Origin: Petaurus breviceps papuanus
Taxonomy: Eukaryota; Chordata; Mammalia; Diprotodontia; Petauridae
DNA length: 64,000 nt
Assembly: GCA_028583685.1 (NCBI GenBank)
Contig: JAMXIF010000042.1
Span: 22,689,425 to 22,753,424 of the forward strand
Direction of reading: 5' to 3'
This document shows, one piece after another, positions 1 through 11,099 of the stretch. A program made the position numbers and the translations under genes. Each line of letters opens with the position of its first letter. Position 1 is the stretch's first letter. Under the pieces are notes generated by a model. The model saw only the letters and a list, made by a program, of their open reading frames with translations, was not told the origin of the DNA and ran no database searches.

Positions 1-39
<39 letters not shown>
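1..39. repeat. (GA)n microsatellite
   Basis: An uninterrupted GA dinucleotide tract runs from the left edge of the window, so its true length is unknown. Confidence 0.97.
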
Positions 40-42
<3 letters not shown>

Positions 43-61
43 TGAAGAGATAGAAGGATAG

Positions 62-300
62 AAATCAGGTACTGTGCTAAGCGGGAATGTAAATACAAAC
101 AAAAAGAAAGACAGTCCTGGCCCTCCAAAAAGTCACATTGTAATGGAGGAAGAAAACCCAGCCCCTGTGTGTAGGCAGGTAGCCATGCAGGGACTAGATA
201 AAAATATCCAAAGAGTTGGTAGCTGTGCCAAGTTACAAAGAACTGAACTAGCCCTAGAACTTCCTACAAAGGATGTATTGAGCAGGAGCAAGAACTTTCC
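62..300 (-). mobile_element. L2-type LINE 3' end, antisense
   Basis: The stretch near 68-175 reads like the reverse complement of the L2 3' UTR: a 'tactgtgctaag' core, then 'cagtcctggccctccaa' and an 'attgtaatgg' block. These are hallmarks of L2 pieces seen elsewhere here (9.4, 23.4 and 30.8 kb). Similarity fades after about 200. The block 395-450 (ggctcag...caaggtcatgcagct) is weakly CORE-SINE-like. The remainder to about 600 is unassigned. Confidence 0.5.
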
Positions 301-609
301 AATCACAGGAGGTCATAAAGGGAGAGACATTTCTAATATGAGAAGGTAACTGGGGTAGAGATGTAAAAGTCTGGAGAATAAAGAGCAGAGATGGGTTAGA
401 AGGCTCAGAAAAGTTAAATGATTTGCTCAAGGTCATGCAGCTTGTTTGAGACAAAGCTGCCTAATATATTTTGACCACGACCCTCATGTTTTTTCAAGTA
501 AAACAAGATGCCATCTTTGTCTTTGCCCCCATCCTCCTCATCCTAAGCAGTAATCCCATTTTCTTAATTCAACTTTTTCTTAACCCCACCTTACTGATCC
601 TAGGCTAAT

Positions 610-2338
610 TTGTTCTGAAATTAACTTTAAAAAAATTTATTTACTTTTCATTTACAACATTCAGTTCCACAATCCCTTGAGTTCCAAATTTTCTTCTCTT
701 CTCTCTCCTCCCCCCTGTCCTTCATGGTGGCATTCAATCAAATATAGTATCTACAAATACTTCCATAGTAAATATTAGTCAAGTTGTAAAGAAGAATCAT
801 AACCAATGGAGTGAACAGTGACAAAGAAGGAGCAAAACTAAGCACAAGAGAGAAAGCAAGTAGTTTGCATTCAGACTCTGTAGTTCTTTCTCTGGATGTG
901 GATATCCCTTTCTTTTGAGTTGTCTTATAGCCTTGCATTGCTGAGAGGAGCCCAGTCTATCAAAGTTAGTTGTCACAGATACAATGTGACTGTAATTGTG
1001 TACAAATTTCTCCTACTTCTGCTCTCCTTACTCAGCATCCATTTATATAAGTCTCCCCAGGTTATTATGATGTTCATCTGCTCACCATTTCTTATAACAC
1101 AATAGTATTCATATACCACAACTTCTTTAGCCATTCCCCAATTGATGGGCATCCCCTTGATTTGCAATTCTTTCTACCACAAAAAAAGCTGATATAAATA
1201 TTTTCATACATATGTGTCTTTCTCCCACTTACGTGATCTCTTTGAGATATAGCCCTAGAAGTGGTATTGCTGGTCAAACAGTATGAACTTTTTTATAACC
1301 CTTTGGGCATACTTCCAAATTGCTCTTCAAAATGGTTGGATAAGTTTACAACTCCACCAACAATGCATTAGTGTTCCAATTTTTCCACATCCTCTCCAGC
1401 ATTTATCATCTTCCTGTTTTGTCATGTTAGCCAATCTGACTGGTGAGATGTGATACATCAGAATTGTTTTGATTCATATTTCTCTAATCAATAGTGATTT
1501 AGAGCATTATTTCCTTTGCTTATAGATATCTTTAATTTCTTCCTCTGAAAACTGCCTGTTCTTATTCTTTGACCATGTATCAATGGGGAATGACTTTTAT
1601 TCTTATAAATTTGACTCAGTTATCTGTATATTTTAGAAATGAGGCCTTTATCAGAAAAACTGGTTGTAAAAATTCCCAATTTTCCACTTTCCTCCTAATC
1701 TTGTTCATATTGGCTTTATCTGTAAAAAAAAACAAACAACTTTTCAGTTTAATGTCATCAAAGTATTAATTTTGCATTTCATAATGAACTCTATCTCTTG
1801 TTTGGTCATAAATTCTTCCCTTTTCCATAATCCTGAGAGGTAAGTTATTTCTTGCTCTCCCAGATTGCTTACAGTATCAACCTTTTTATTTAGATTGTAA
1901 ACCCATTTAGACTTTATTTTGTATACAGTATAAGATATTGCTCTATCCCCAGTTTCTGCCAAAATATTTTCCAGTTTTTCCAGGAGCTTTTCTCAAATAC
2001 TGAGTACTTATCCCAGAAGTTGGAATCTTTGGGTTTATCAAACAGGAGATCACTATAATCGTTGACTACTGTTTCTTGTGTACCTCATCTATTCCACTGA
2101 TCCACTGTTCTTTTTCTCAACCAGTACCAAGTAGTTTTGATGACTGCTGCTTTATAATACAGTTTAAAATCTGGTATGGCTAGGCCACCTTCCCTAGCAT
2201 TTCTTTTCATTAATTCCCCTGATATTCTGGACCTTTTGTTCTTTCAGATGAATTCTGTTACTATTTTTTCCAGCTCTATAAAATAATTCTTGGTAGGTTG
2301 ATTTGTATGGCACTGAAATTGGCTTTTATTCTAATAAG
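610..2338 (-). mobile_element. L1 LINE, antisense: 3' UTR and C-terminal ORF2
   Basis: Read on the minus strand, this is the 3' third of a marsupial L1. The 3' UTR lies at about 610-1000, followed by the conserved end of ORF2. Plus-strand landmarks are 'ccattccccaattgatggg' (1133-1151), 'aactccaccaacaatgcatt' (1350) and 'ccacatcctctccagcattt' (1385). All recur in L1 copies at 33-34 kb and 57 kb, and they match the mammalian L1 ORF2 terminus in general form. The reading frame is broken many times; the longest open piece is 72 codons (1744-1962, minus). The copy is 5'-truncated near 2338. It is old, with many differences from the other copies. Confidence 0.85.
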
Positions 2339-3764
2339 TATATGAGAAGCTTCCTACCTGAGACAAGAGTTGTCTCATATTAAAGGTTGCATGAAAGTCC
2401 TTTCTACCCCTCTTGTTTCAAAATACTACCTTGCTTTGACATCTAGCAGTTGGGTGCTTCCATATCTGTCTTCACTTAGTTACTAACTTCTGACTCCATC
2501 TTCTGGACATGCCACACTGAGCCCATCCCTAATTTCATTCCTTTCTTTGTTTTGGCTTTCTGAAATTCTGAATCTCCACCCTGTACTCAGATCCACTAAT
2601 ACCTATAGTCCCTTTTTAATGACATTTGAATTTAATAGTGTTTAACTCTAATGTCACTTCCCTAATTACTCTACTTCCCTTCCTAAATTAGCTATTGAAT
2701 GATGATACAATGGAAGTTCTTTTGAGATTTTCATTAAGCTAATTTACTAATACTGAATATAACTCCATACAGTCAATAACAAGCTTTGTCATATTACTTC
2801 ATTTAGCAAGTGATCCAAACATACTTTTCCTAGGTGTAGCCACTGAACTGCTAAGTCTCTGAACTTTTTACATTGATGTGGAGCATATGCCTCCTGTCCT
2901 CTTTTGCTGTTCAGTATCCCTCCTTCCTTTTGTTTGTGTGGGAGACCCAAAGAAGTTTGTGAAGTTCTGGAGAAAAATTGGTCTTGAGACCCAGGAAGTC
3001 CTTAGAAGTTTGTGTACACAGCCTCTAAAAATGTGTTTTTAAATATTTCAGTGTCAATGAGAAACAAATGGAAGTTAAAGGTGACTTTATAACACAAGTT
3101 GGAGGATTTCAGACACATTGCCGATGGGAAAAAAAAAAGTCCACCACAGTTTTAATTCTATGAACTGACAAAACTGTCTAAGTATATGGATAGCAAACTT
3201 CTGAGAAGTTTTTTTTTAGTCTAATCCTTGATATGTGAAGGACCTTTCTCACTCACTAAGATATCTGAAGCTTAAAACTTCTAGGCTCTAAGCTATAAAA
3301 TAGAGGTTATTCTTCTTCTTAAGAAGCTTCACTTCAACTAAAGACACCAGATAAGGCCAGGAGCTAGAAGTAGAAAGAATCACAACCATTTGTCCAGTGG
3401 ACTGATAAATAGAAGTGATTTAAGACCAATAGAATAATATGCAACATTAACCATTAGACCCAGCAGAAATTATATAAAATGATTTCATTGGCAACTCTGA
3501 AGTTTTGGAGAGGTGAGTTGTCCTGTGTATGTGCCCTAGATGTAGAAATGTCCTCTTTATGTGTGTCTTTCCATGAATATTCCCTAGAGATATGTATCTC
3601 CAAACTGATGGCACATACATTTGTGAGAAAGTGTGACCCAGGTTTATGGGGAAAATTTCTACTGTTTATTTCTTACAATGCAATGTCATTTATTTAACTG
3701 ATTGTGGCTTCTGGCTGACTAATAAAAATAAATACATGAATGGGGGCTTATTATCTATGCCTTT
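2339..3764. other. Unassigned intergenic DNA
   Basis: AT-rich sequence with no recognisable repeat, exon or RNA gene. Open frames are short and show no family features. It ends at the left target-site copy of HAL1 copy A. Confidence 0.5.
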
Positions 3765-3781
3765 GAAAGAATGCAGACCCA
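3765..3781 (+). repeat. Left target-site duplication of HAL1 copy A
   Basis: 17 bp, gaaagaatgcagaccca. The right copy at 6589-6605 reads gaaaggatgcagaccca. The insertion sits after 'gcctttg', an A/T-rich site compatible with L1-endonuclease-type cleavage. Confidence 0.9.
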
Positions 3782-6588
3782 AGATGGTGGAGTAGAAGCA
3801 GGAACTCCCTGCTGCTCTGGCTTCCACCTTCCCCAATCCATGTAAAAAGGGGACTCTGAAAAAACATTGGAGCTGCAGAACCCAAAAAATGACACAGAGA
3901 AGCTAAGCTCCCCCTGAGCACAGCCAGGCAGGCTGGCAGGAATCAGGCAATGCAGCGCTCTGGGAGCCAAGGCAAGGCCCGAGTGAGTCTGAGGTTATAA
4001 CCCCAGGGCAAGCCTGACCAGCTCCCATTTGTAGGGAGCCCAGATAACCAGCAGCTGTGCCTATCCAGAATTATCAACACATAGATGCCAAAGACAAAGT
4101 GAGAGGTCACTGCAGTCTGGACTTTGGGACCCAGTAAGTGGGAGTGCGTTGGCTTTTGCCCCCAGGGTGAGAAGCTGCTGGGACACCCTGCACAGTCAGC
4201 CAGCACCGTGTGGCAGCTTCATCTCCTGCCTGCAGAGTGTAGGGGGACAAAGCACAAATCTGAGGGGTAATTGCTCTTGCTTTAACCTGCTTGAATGTGG
4301 ATTGCGGTCTAGGGTGGAGGTCCTTGGGTGTGTGACCAGCTTGCCAGAGTGTGTGGAGGCTTCCAAGAGGGCACCCAACAAATTCCTCTGGAAGCTGAAA
4401 AAACCCCAGTATTTGGAACAAAATTCCCCTGTCTGGTGGCAGAGTCTTACTGAGGCAAAAAGCCCAGAGGTCAAGTGACTGAGGGGTGACATTTCCACAC
4501 AAAGGAAACAAAGCAAACAGAAGATTCCAACATCAGACTCCTGTTTTGGGGACAAAAAGGAGCAAAGCATGGAACATGAGGCAGACAGTGAAGTCAGAAC
4601 TCCTGCAGCAAAAGCTTCAAAGGAAAATACGATCTGGTTACAGGCCATAGAGGACCTTAAGAAGCAGATAAGAGAAGTGGAATAAAAATTGGGAAGAGAA
4701 ACGAGAACAAAGCAAGAAGATTATGAACTGAGAGTCAACAGCCTGACTGAGGAAAATAACACCTTAAAAAATAGACTAAGTCAAATGGCAAAAGAGGCTC
4801 AAAAAGGCAGTGAGGAGAAGAATGCCTTAAAAAGCCAAATTTGCCAGATGGAAAAAAAATCTTAAAAGCTCACTGAGGAGAATCATTGCTTCAGAATTAG
4901 ATTTGAGCAAATGGAAGCTAATGACTTTATGAGAAATCAAGATGCTGTTAAACAGATCCAAATAAATGAAAGAATAGAAGGCAATGTGAAATATCTCATG
5001 GGAAAAACCACTGACCTGGAAAATAGATCCAGGAGAGATAACTTAAAATTATTGAGCTACCTCAAATACATGATCAAACTAAGATCCTAGAAATCATCCT
5101 CCAGGAAGTTTTCAAGGAAACCTGACCTGATGTTTTAGAACCAGAGGGCAAAATAGATCTTGAAAGAATCCACCAATCACCTGCTGAAAAAGATCCCAAA
5201 AAGAAAACTCCTGGGAATATTATAGCCAGGTTCTGGAATTCCCAGATTAAGGAGAGAGTATGACAAGCAGCCAGGAAGAAACAATTTAAATATTGTGAAA
5301 ATACAATCAGGATAACCCAGGATCTGGCAGCTTCTCCATTGAGGGATCGAAGGGCTTGGAATATGATATTCCAGAGGTCAAGGAGCTGGGATTAAAACCA
5401 AGAATCACCTATACAGCAAAACTGAGTATCATGTTTCAGGGGAAAATATGGTCATTCAGTGGAATAGAGGATTTTCAAGCATTGTTGGTGAAAAGACCAG
5501 AGTTGAACAGAAAATTTGACATTCAGATACAAGAAGCAAGAGAAGCATGAGAAGGTAAATGGAGAAAAGAAATCATAAGGAACTTATCAAATTGAACTAT
5601 TTACATTCCTAAATGGAAAACTGAAAATTGTAACTGATGAAACTTTTCTCAGTATGAAAATAGTTGAAGGGAATAGAAATATATATAATGTCTATATATG
5701 AGGGTATATGGGCATATGAATACATATGTTTACAGGTATATATAGATAGAGGGCACACGACCATTTTAATAGGAAGGGATGATACTTAAAAGGTGAAATT
5801 AAGAGGTGAGAGACGAATATAATGAGAGGAGATGGGGAGACACAGAATGGTGTAAACTATCTCATATAGAAGAGGCAAGGGAAAATGGTTACAAAGGCAG
5901 GGAACAATAGGAAGGCAAAAGGGAATAGGTCAACATTATTCTCATTGAATTTGGCTTGGGGAGGGAATGAAATACACACTAAATAGGATATCTCACCGTA
6001 CAGTAGAGTGGGAGGGGGGATGAGAGTGGGGATGATGGAAGGGAGGGCAGGCTTTGGGGGAGGGAGGTTGGAAGCTCCCAGTTTTGAAAAGGGACAAGAT
6101 AAAGGTGGAGAATGGAACAAGTGAGAGATGGGATAGGAGGGAGGGAACTGTGATTAGTCTTTTATAATATATCTAATATGTTATTATTTTGCATTAGCTA
6201 TACATATACAACCTATACTGAGCTGCTTATTTTCCCAGAGGGAAGGGGGGTGACAAGGGAGGAAGGGAATGAATCTGGGGTTCAAAGTTTTAAGATCAAA
6301 TGTTTAAATATATAATTAAGACTATTTTACATGTAATTGGGAAATAAGATATACAGTCACTGGGGCATGGAGATACACCATGCCCTACTGGAAAGTCGAA
6401 AGGTATATGGGAGAAAATATGGGAGAGAGCAGATTGGAGGAGGGGATATCCTGTGGGACTGCTATTTTGGGGCAGCGGGTGGGAGGAAAACGGGGCGAAA
6501 ATTTGCAACTCAAAATCTGGCAGAAATGAATGATGTAAATGAGAAGTGAATAAAGCATTTGAAAAAATGAAAAAAAAATAAAAATAAA
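3782..6588 (+). mobile_element. HAL1-like half-L1, copy A, near full length
   Basis: About 2.8 kb element with a 17-bp direct repeat at each end (3765-3781 gaaagaatgcagaccca; 6589-6605 differs at one base). Parts in order: an L1-style start 'aagatggtggagtagaag', a GC-richer 5' UTR (3782-4568), a degenerate ORF1 (4569-5550), and a 3' part (5551-6588) ending in an A-rich tail. No ORF2 is present: ORF1 is followed by about 1 kb holding L1 inter-ORF-type sequence and then two tail modules. This is the half-L1 architecture known from mammals. Such an element needs an L1 reverse transcriptase supplied in trans, and the duplications show it moved as this unit. The family name is inferred from structure. 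Confidence 0.88.
4569..5550 (+). pseudogene. HAL1 ORF1 (L1 ORF1p-like), copy A, broken
   Basis: Encodes an L1 ORF1p-type RNA-binding protein that would be about 327 residues if whole, close to the usual 330-340 of L1 ORF1p. The ATG at 4569 starts MEHEADSEVRTP, matching the starts in copies B and C. A long coiled coil follows (ENNTLKNRL, EEKNALKSQI, KLTEENHCF), then the linker DLENRSRRDN. The C-terminal domain carries KDPKKKTPG, RITQDLA and RITYTAKLSIMFQGKIWSF. The frame ends with a TGA at 5548-5550. It has in-frame stops at about 4683 and 4863 and a frame change near 5060-5110, so no full protein can be made. L1 ORF1p coats its RNA as a chaperone; a half-L1 keeps only this function. Confidence 0.85.
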
Positions 6589-6605
6589 GAAAGGATGCAG
6601 ACCCA

Positions 6606-8815
6606 TAGTGCATTGAACCTGAAGTAACTTTTCTGAAGGCTCTATAAGAGAGACATGGTACCTGAGATGTTAATCAGAATGAGTACTAATGATTCATCCT
6701 ACTGACCCTCCACTCTAAAATGAATGGAACTATATTCTTACAAAGACAATTTAATTTTTAAATAACAGAGCAGGTCCATAGCAAAGGACTAATTCTTTGT
6801 CATCTTCCATTGTATATTGGGCTTTAGTGTTAGTGTGTCAAAACCAAGGCTTAGTTATACATTCTCTGAGGATTCAAGAGTCCCTCGTCACAGAAACCTA
6901 AATTCATTCAATGGGTCAACTGCATTTTTAGCATATGGTGGGAAATAATTATTGATTATTCCTACTGAATAACTATGGTATGTTTTGTCCGAACCATAGC
7001 ACAGGCTAGAATTCTGAAACACATAGATCAAACTATAAGACAAGCAGAACAATCATGACTCGGAGTTAGGTTCTATGGTGATTGTGAAGCATTATGACCA
7101 CAACTGGAAGTGAAATAAAAACTAAGAAGAGAAGAAATGAAAATCTGGTTCAAGTTCAAAATCAAGAACATATGAGGCAAGTTAAGACAAATAGGAAAAG
7201 TACTGCTTGTCTGATCCAGATGGAAATGGGGCGTATTCTTCTCCACCTATCCCTGGCTCACAGGTAAAACCCAAGCTGTGGATGAAGTCTTCAACAAGTC
7301 CTGCTAGAGTGATGAAACTAAAGCATAATAAATGATGCTTATTGTTGAGATTGTCTTTGCATAAGAAAGAATACTGTTTAAGGGGAAGGATTTCTATGTA
7401 CCCTCCCTTTGAATAGTACTTTTTGTAAACTGAAATATATGATGTTTAGAATCTGGAAGAAAAAAATCTCCTACCAATAGAATTATTCAGTTTTGATTGA
7501 GAGTTTTGCTGAAGCAGGGATGTGCTGAAACCAGATAGAACTGGCTTGGGAGAGTCAATTGTTGAATTCTTAGTGTGAACATTTACACCTTGTAAATCAG
7601 CAAATGCTAGAAACCAGGAGGCAATTTATTGCTTTGCTGATTCCTTAGTCTTAATAAAGTAATGGAGAAAAATGTTGATAATGCAGATTAACCTCAAAAC
7701 TATATCATGTGTAAAGTTTTTTTTCTTTTACAAGAGCTGTATATTTGCCAGCACACCCTGTGCTGAAGCTAAATCAGGATGATACAAAAGTTATGCAAAA
7801 GGTAATGTTGATTTACTTGTTGATTTATTTAGTTCACCCATGTGTATGCTACATTATAGGTTATTCATGTAGTCAAGGTTCTACACCACAGAGAATTTGG
7901 CTGTTTATCTTACTCTGGGAATTTATGAGCAAAAGGGGCATAATAAATGGTTTGGATTATAACAGTGATGAAAGATGGGTCTTTATGAACAATGCCAAAT
8001 GAAAAAGAGATACCTAATTGGTTTTCTCCTAAAAAATTTCTAGATTGTCAGGTATCTGTCCATAAAACAGGGAAGGGAAAATGCTGTGGCCCTGGATGGC
8101 CATTTTAAAACCCAGAGTAAATCAGGCATCCAACACCAGGCAACCTAGCAACTTCAAGCCAATCAGACATTGGCAAATTTGGATTGTTTTATATTGATGT
8201 TCAAGCTTATCTATATGGACTAAAAGCTTATCCAAGCTGGCTTCAACTAAAAATGTCATCAATCCCAGCTGCTCACTGGTTAACAGAAACAGCAGTAACA
8301 GAAGGCCCTTTTTGGATGGTGCTTCTCCATAATACCAGAATCCAAATTTGCATGGCAAAGATGTTGGAGCTATTTATGTGTTGATTATTACAGTGCTGCA
8401 GTTGATTTTTTTTCCCGACACAGTTTAAAATTATATTTAGAAATACTGACATCATCTTTAAATATACAACAGAGTTTATATTTGATATAGAGGAGCTGCT
8501 GAAGTGCAGGCCACCTACTCAACTTATACAATGTGATAAATGCCATAAAATTCATATTTAGGTATAGGGAAAATGCATATTGACAAAAAGGACACACTTT
8601 CCCCCTCCCTCACAGATACAGGGTTCAGGCATGGTTTTATGAGCTCTGATTTCTCCACCAAGTTTCATAATTTGCTCCCCCCTTCATGAAAGAGGAGTGA
8701 CTTACTTGACCTGTGCAGTTTAGCAGAGATTAATCAGGGAAACCCAGTATAGAAAGTTGGTAGGACTCCAAACTATTTTGCAAGGTGGTACTCTGCAACA
8801 AAGAAGATAGCTCCG
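6606..8815. other. Unassigned intergenic DNA
   Basis: About 2.2 kb with no repeat family that I can recognise on either strand. The longest open frame is 85 codons (7745-8002, plus), with no domain or codon signal that I trust. This is one of the longest stretches in the window without an obvious transposon. Confidence 0.5.
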
Positions 8816-8821
8816 ATGCCC

Positions 8822-9045
8822 AACATCATAGAGTCAGAGGAGCATAGATTTAGAGCTAAAAAAGATCATGGAGGCCATTAAGTTCAGCCTCATTATTTTT
8901 ACAGATGAGAAGATTGAGCCATTGAAGGTTAAATGAATTGCCCAAGGTCACAAAGATAATAATTATATAAAATAAGATTTGAGTCCATGTCTTCCTGATT
9001 CTAAGTACAATGTTTTATACATTGTGCCATACTTCCTCCTCTTCA
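8822..9045 (-). mobile_element. CORE-SINE (MIR/Mon/Ther type)
   Basis: Contains the order 'agagtcagaggagcatagattta', 'gatcatggaggccattaa', 'cagatgagaagattgagcc', 'gcccaaggtcacaaagat' and 'ttgagtccatgtcttcctga'. This is the typical order of an antisense CORE-SINE with the 'ttttacagatgag..aag' centre. The copy is old, with many substitutions. Confidence 0.7.
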
Positions 9046-9365
9046 TATAATTCTTCTCCACAGCTGCGAGCCAGGCAACATATTTAGAACCCAGCTGGAT
9101 CTAAGTACTGCATTTTGCTAAACATTTATCTTCCTCCTTCCCCCCTCACATGCTCAATCTTGTCCTGCTCTTAACAATTTAGATTCATGTTTCCATTTAT
9201 ACTACTTAATAGCCTCAGTCTTATAGTGTTTCTATGGAAAATCCTTGGCAAATACTTTAACACTTTGAACTATCTGTAATTTCAATAGTATGAAGTCTAC
9301 CTTCATCAAAATAAATCGAAACCCAACTAATTCATTACTCATGTTTATATTTAAATATAAATTAA

Positions 9366-10130
9366 ATATGATTTAATAAAATGAAAATTTATTAAGCACC
9401 CTCTTTGTGCAAGCAATGTGTTAGTTGTTGAGCACGTAAAGCTTAAAACCATTGTGCCTGCCCCCAAAGAGCTGAGATTCTACCAAGGGGAATGAGTATG
9501 TATATAGATTCAATTGAAATCAGCATTTTTAAAGTGTTTTTATATTGTTAGATATTAGGACTACAGAGATAATACCAACATTCTCTGCTTTCAAGAAGCT
9601 TACATGTACCTAGAGAGAAAGCAATGTGTACACAAAGAAATAAAGAAAAAAATAGCAAAATTAAAATAATGTTTTTATAGAGGGAGGGAGAAGAGGAATA
9701 ATAAATGGGGGAAATCAGGAAGCACTTTACAGAAGGTGACACTTAAGCAAAGTCTTGAAGCAAGTTAAAAGTTCCAAAAGGTGGAGTCAAAGAGAGAATA
9801 CATTCCATAGAATAAGGGCAGTTTATGTAAAAGGGACAGAGATGGGATGTAGAATATCTTGTTATCAGATTAAGAAGTAGCCTAGTTTGGGTGACAGGTA
9901 GGGTACAGAAGGCATTCAAATACAGTCAACCCATAGAGATGGGTTAAAGTCAGGTTATGAAGGGTTTTTAATGTGAGATAAGTATAATGTAAAGTAGGGC
10001 ATGATAGAGGCAAAGCAAAGGATGAAGCAAAAATGTATAATTTGATGGAGGTATCACATGGATGGTACCTGATCTGGGTTCTAAAGGATGTTAACAGGTG
10101 GCAATATGAAGACATTTAGCACACAAATTC
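9366..10130 (-). mobile_element. Two L2-type LINE 3' ends, antisense, in series
   Basis: 9366-9510 and 9525-10130 each begin with the reverse complement of an L2 3' end (..tttattaagcacc..gtgcaagcaatgtg.. and ..cagcatttttaaagtg..). Each continues into 'aagagctgagattctacc' or 'tcaagaagcttacatgt'. The second copy runs further into L2: 'ggtgacacttaagcaaagtc', 'attccatagaataagggcag' and 'ggttatgaagggttttta'. Two separate insertions are more likely than one duplicated copy, because their sequences differ strongly. Confidence 0.65.
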
Positions 10131-11095
10131 TGTGGTAAAAGGTGGTAGATTTATTCTGGGGACAGATAGCAATGTAACTTGTCTTAAATGTAGAGTGTAT
10201 TAAATGTAGAATGAATTAAACTTGCAAAGGTGTATTAGTGTAAAATGTTGGAAGGTTTTATATAATAAAATTGCAGAGTCTGGCTATACTTGATAATAAG
10301 CTTGTGTTTTATCCCATAGGTCATATCTGTACTACTCAATTCACTAGAAAATTGACCCTTATTCATTTCATATTACTGGGTCACCAAGTTAAAACTTGGG
10401 CTGCCATTTTATTGTAATTCAACATTGTCATGGGATCATAACTTCCTTTTCAAACCATTCATTTCTCAACATTGTTCTAATCACATGAGAAAATAATTAT
10501 AAAGCATTTAGCAGAGCTTAGTCTTCTTCCTTTCTTCCTATTCACACACACATATAGATATAAATAAAGATATAGACATAGATAGGTTGATAGATAGATC
10601 TCTTTCTACAGCAAAGCTATGTTAGAGCTAAATCTGTAATATATTTCACTGGGAAATATGAGTCTGTGTTTCCTCACTTTCCCCCTCTAATCTAAAGTGA
10701 TTTGAATGAAAATTCTCATAGACCATGTCAACTGGATCATCTCTGATATAGAGCTTTCTCCTGCTGTCCCTCATAATTTGTTTTTATCCCCACTCTAGCC
10801 CTGGTGTGATGAATCAATCATTGTTTAGTCTCTGGAGCCTGCACTTTGACATCCAGCAGTACCATTATTCCAATGGGTCATTATTCCAGGGGAAATTCAG
10901 ATGACCCCTGAGTTAGGACTCTGCTTGGAATATTATAAGATAATTCATAAAAATAAGCTTTAACTTGATGGTCAAGGAAGTCTTGCGACTTCCCACTATC
11001 ATCTGCAGGTTCTGTAAAATACAATTACAGTGTTCCATGGCCATACCTCCATATACACTGTGTCCTCAAAAATAGAAATACCTTAAGTAAATGAG
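10131..11095. other. Unassigned DNA with a short CA/TAGA simple repeat
   Basis: I recognise no family. A short impure simple repeat lies at 10545-10600 (cacacacaca followed by GATA-like units). Confidence 0.45.
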
Positions 11096-11099
11096 AATA

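Noticed and set aside
4149-4648. Overlapping 109-150 codon frames as host genes
   Set aside because: They lie inside the 5' UTR of HAL1 copy A, and related frames occur in copy B. If meaningful, they belong to the element; reported only as an antisense-ORF question.
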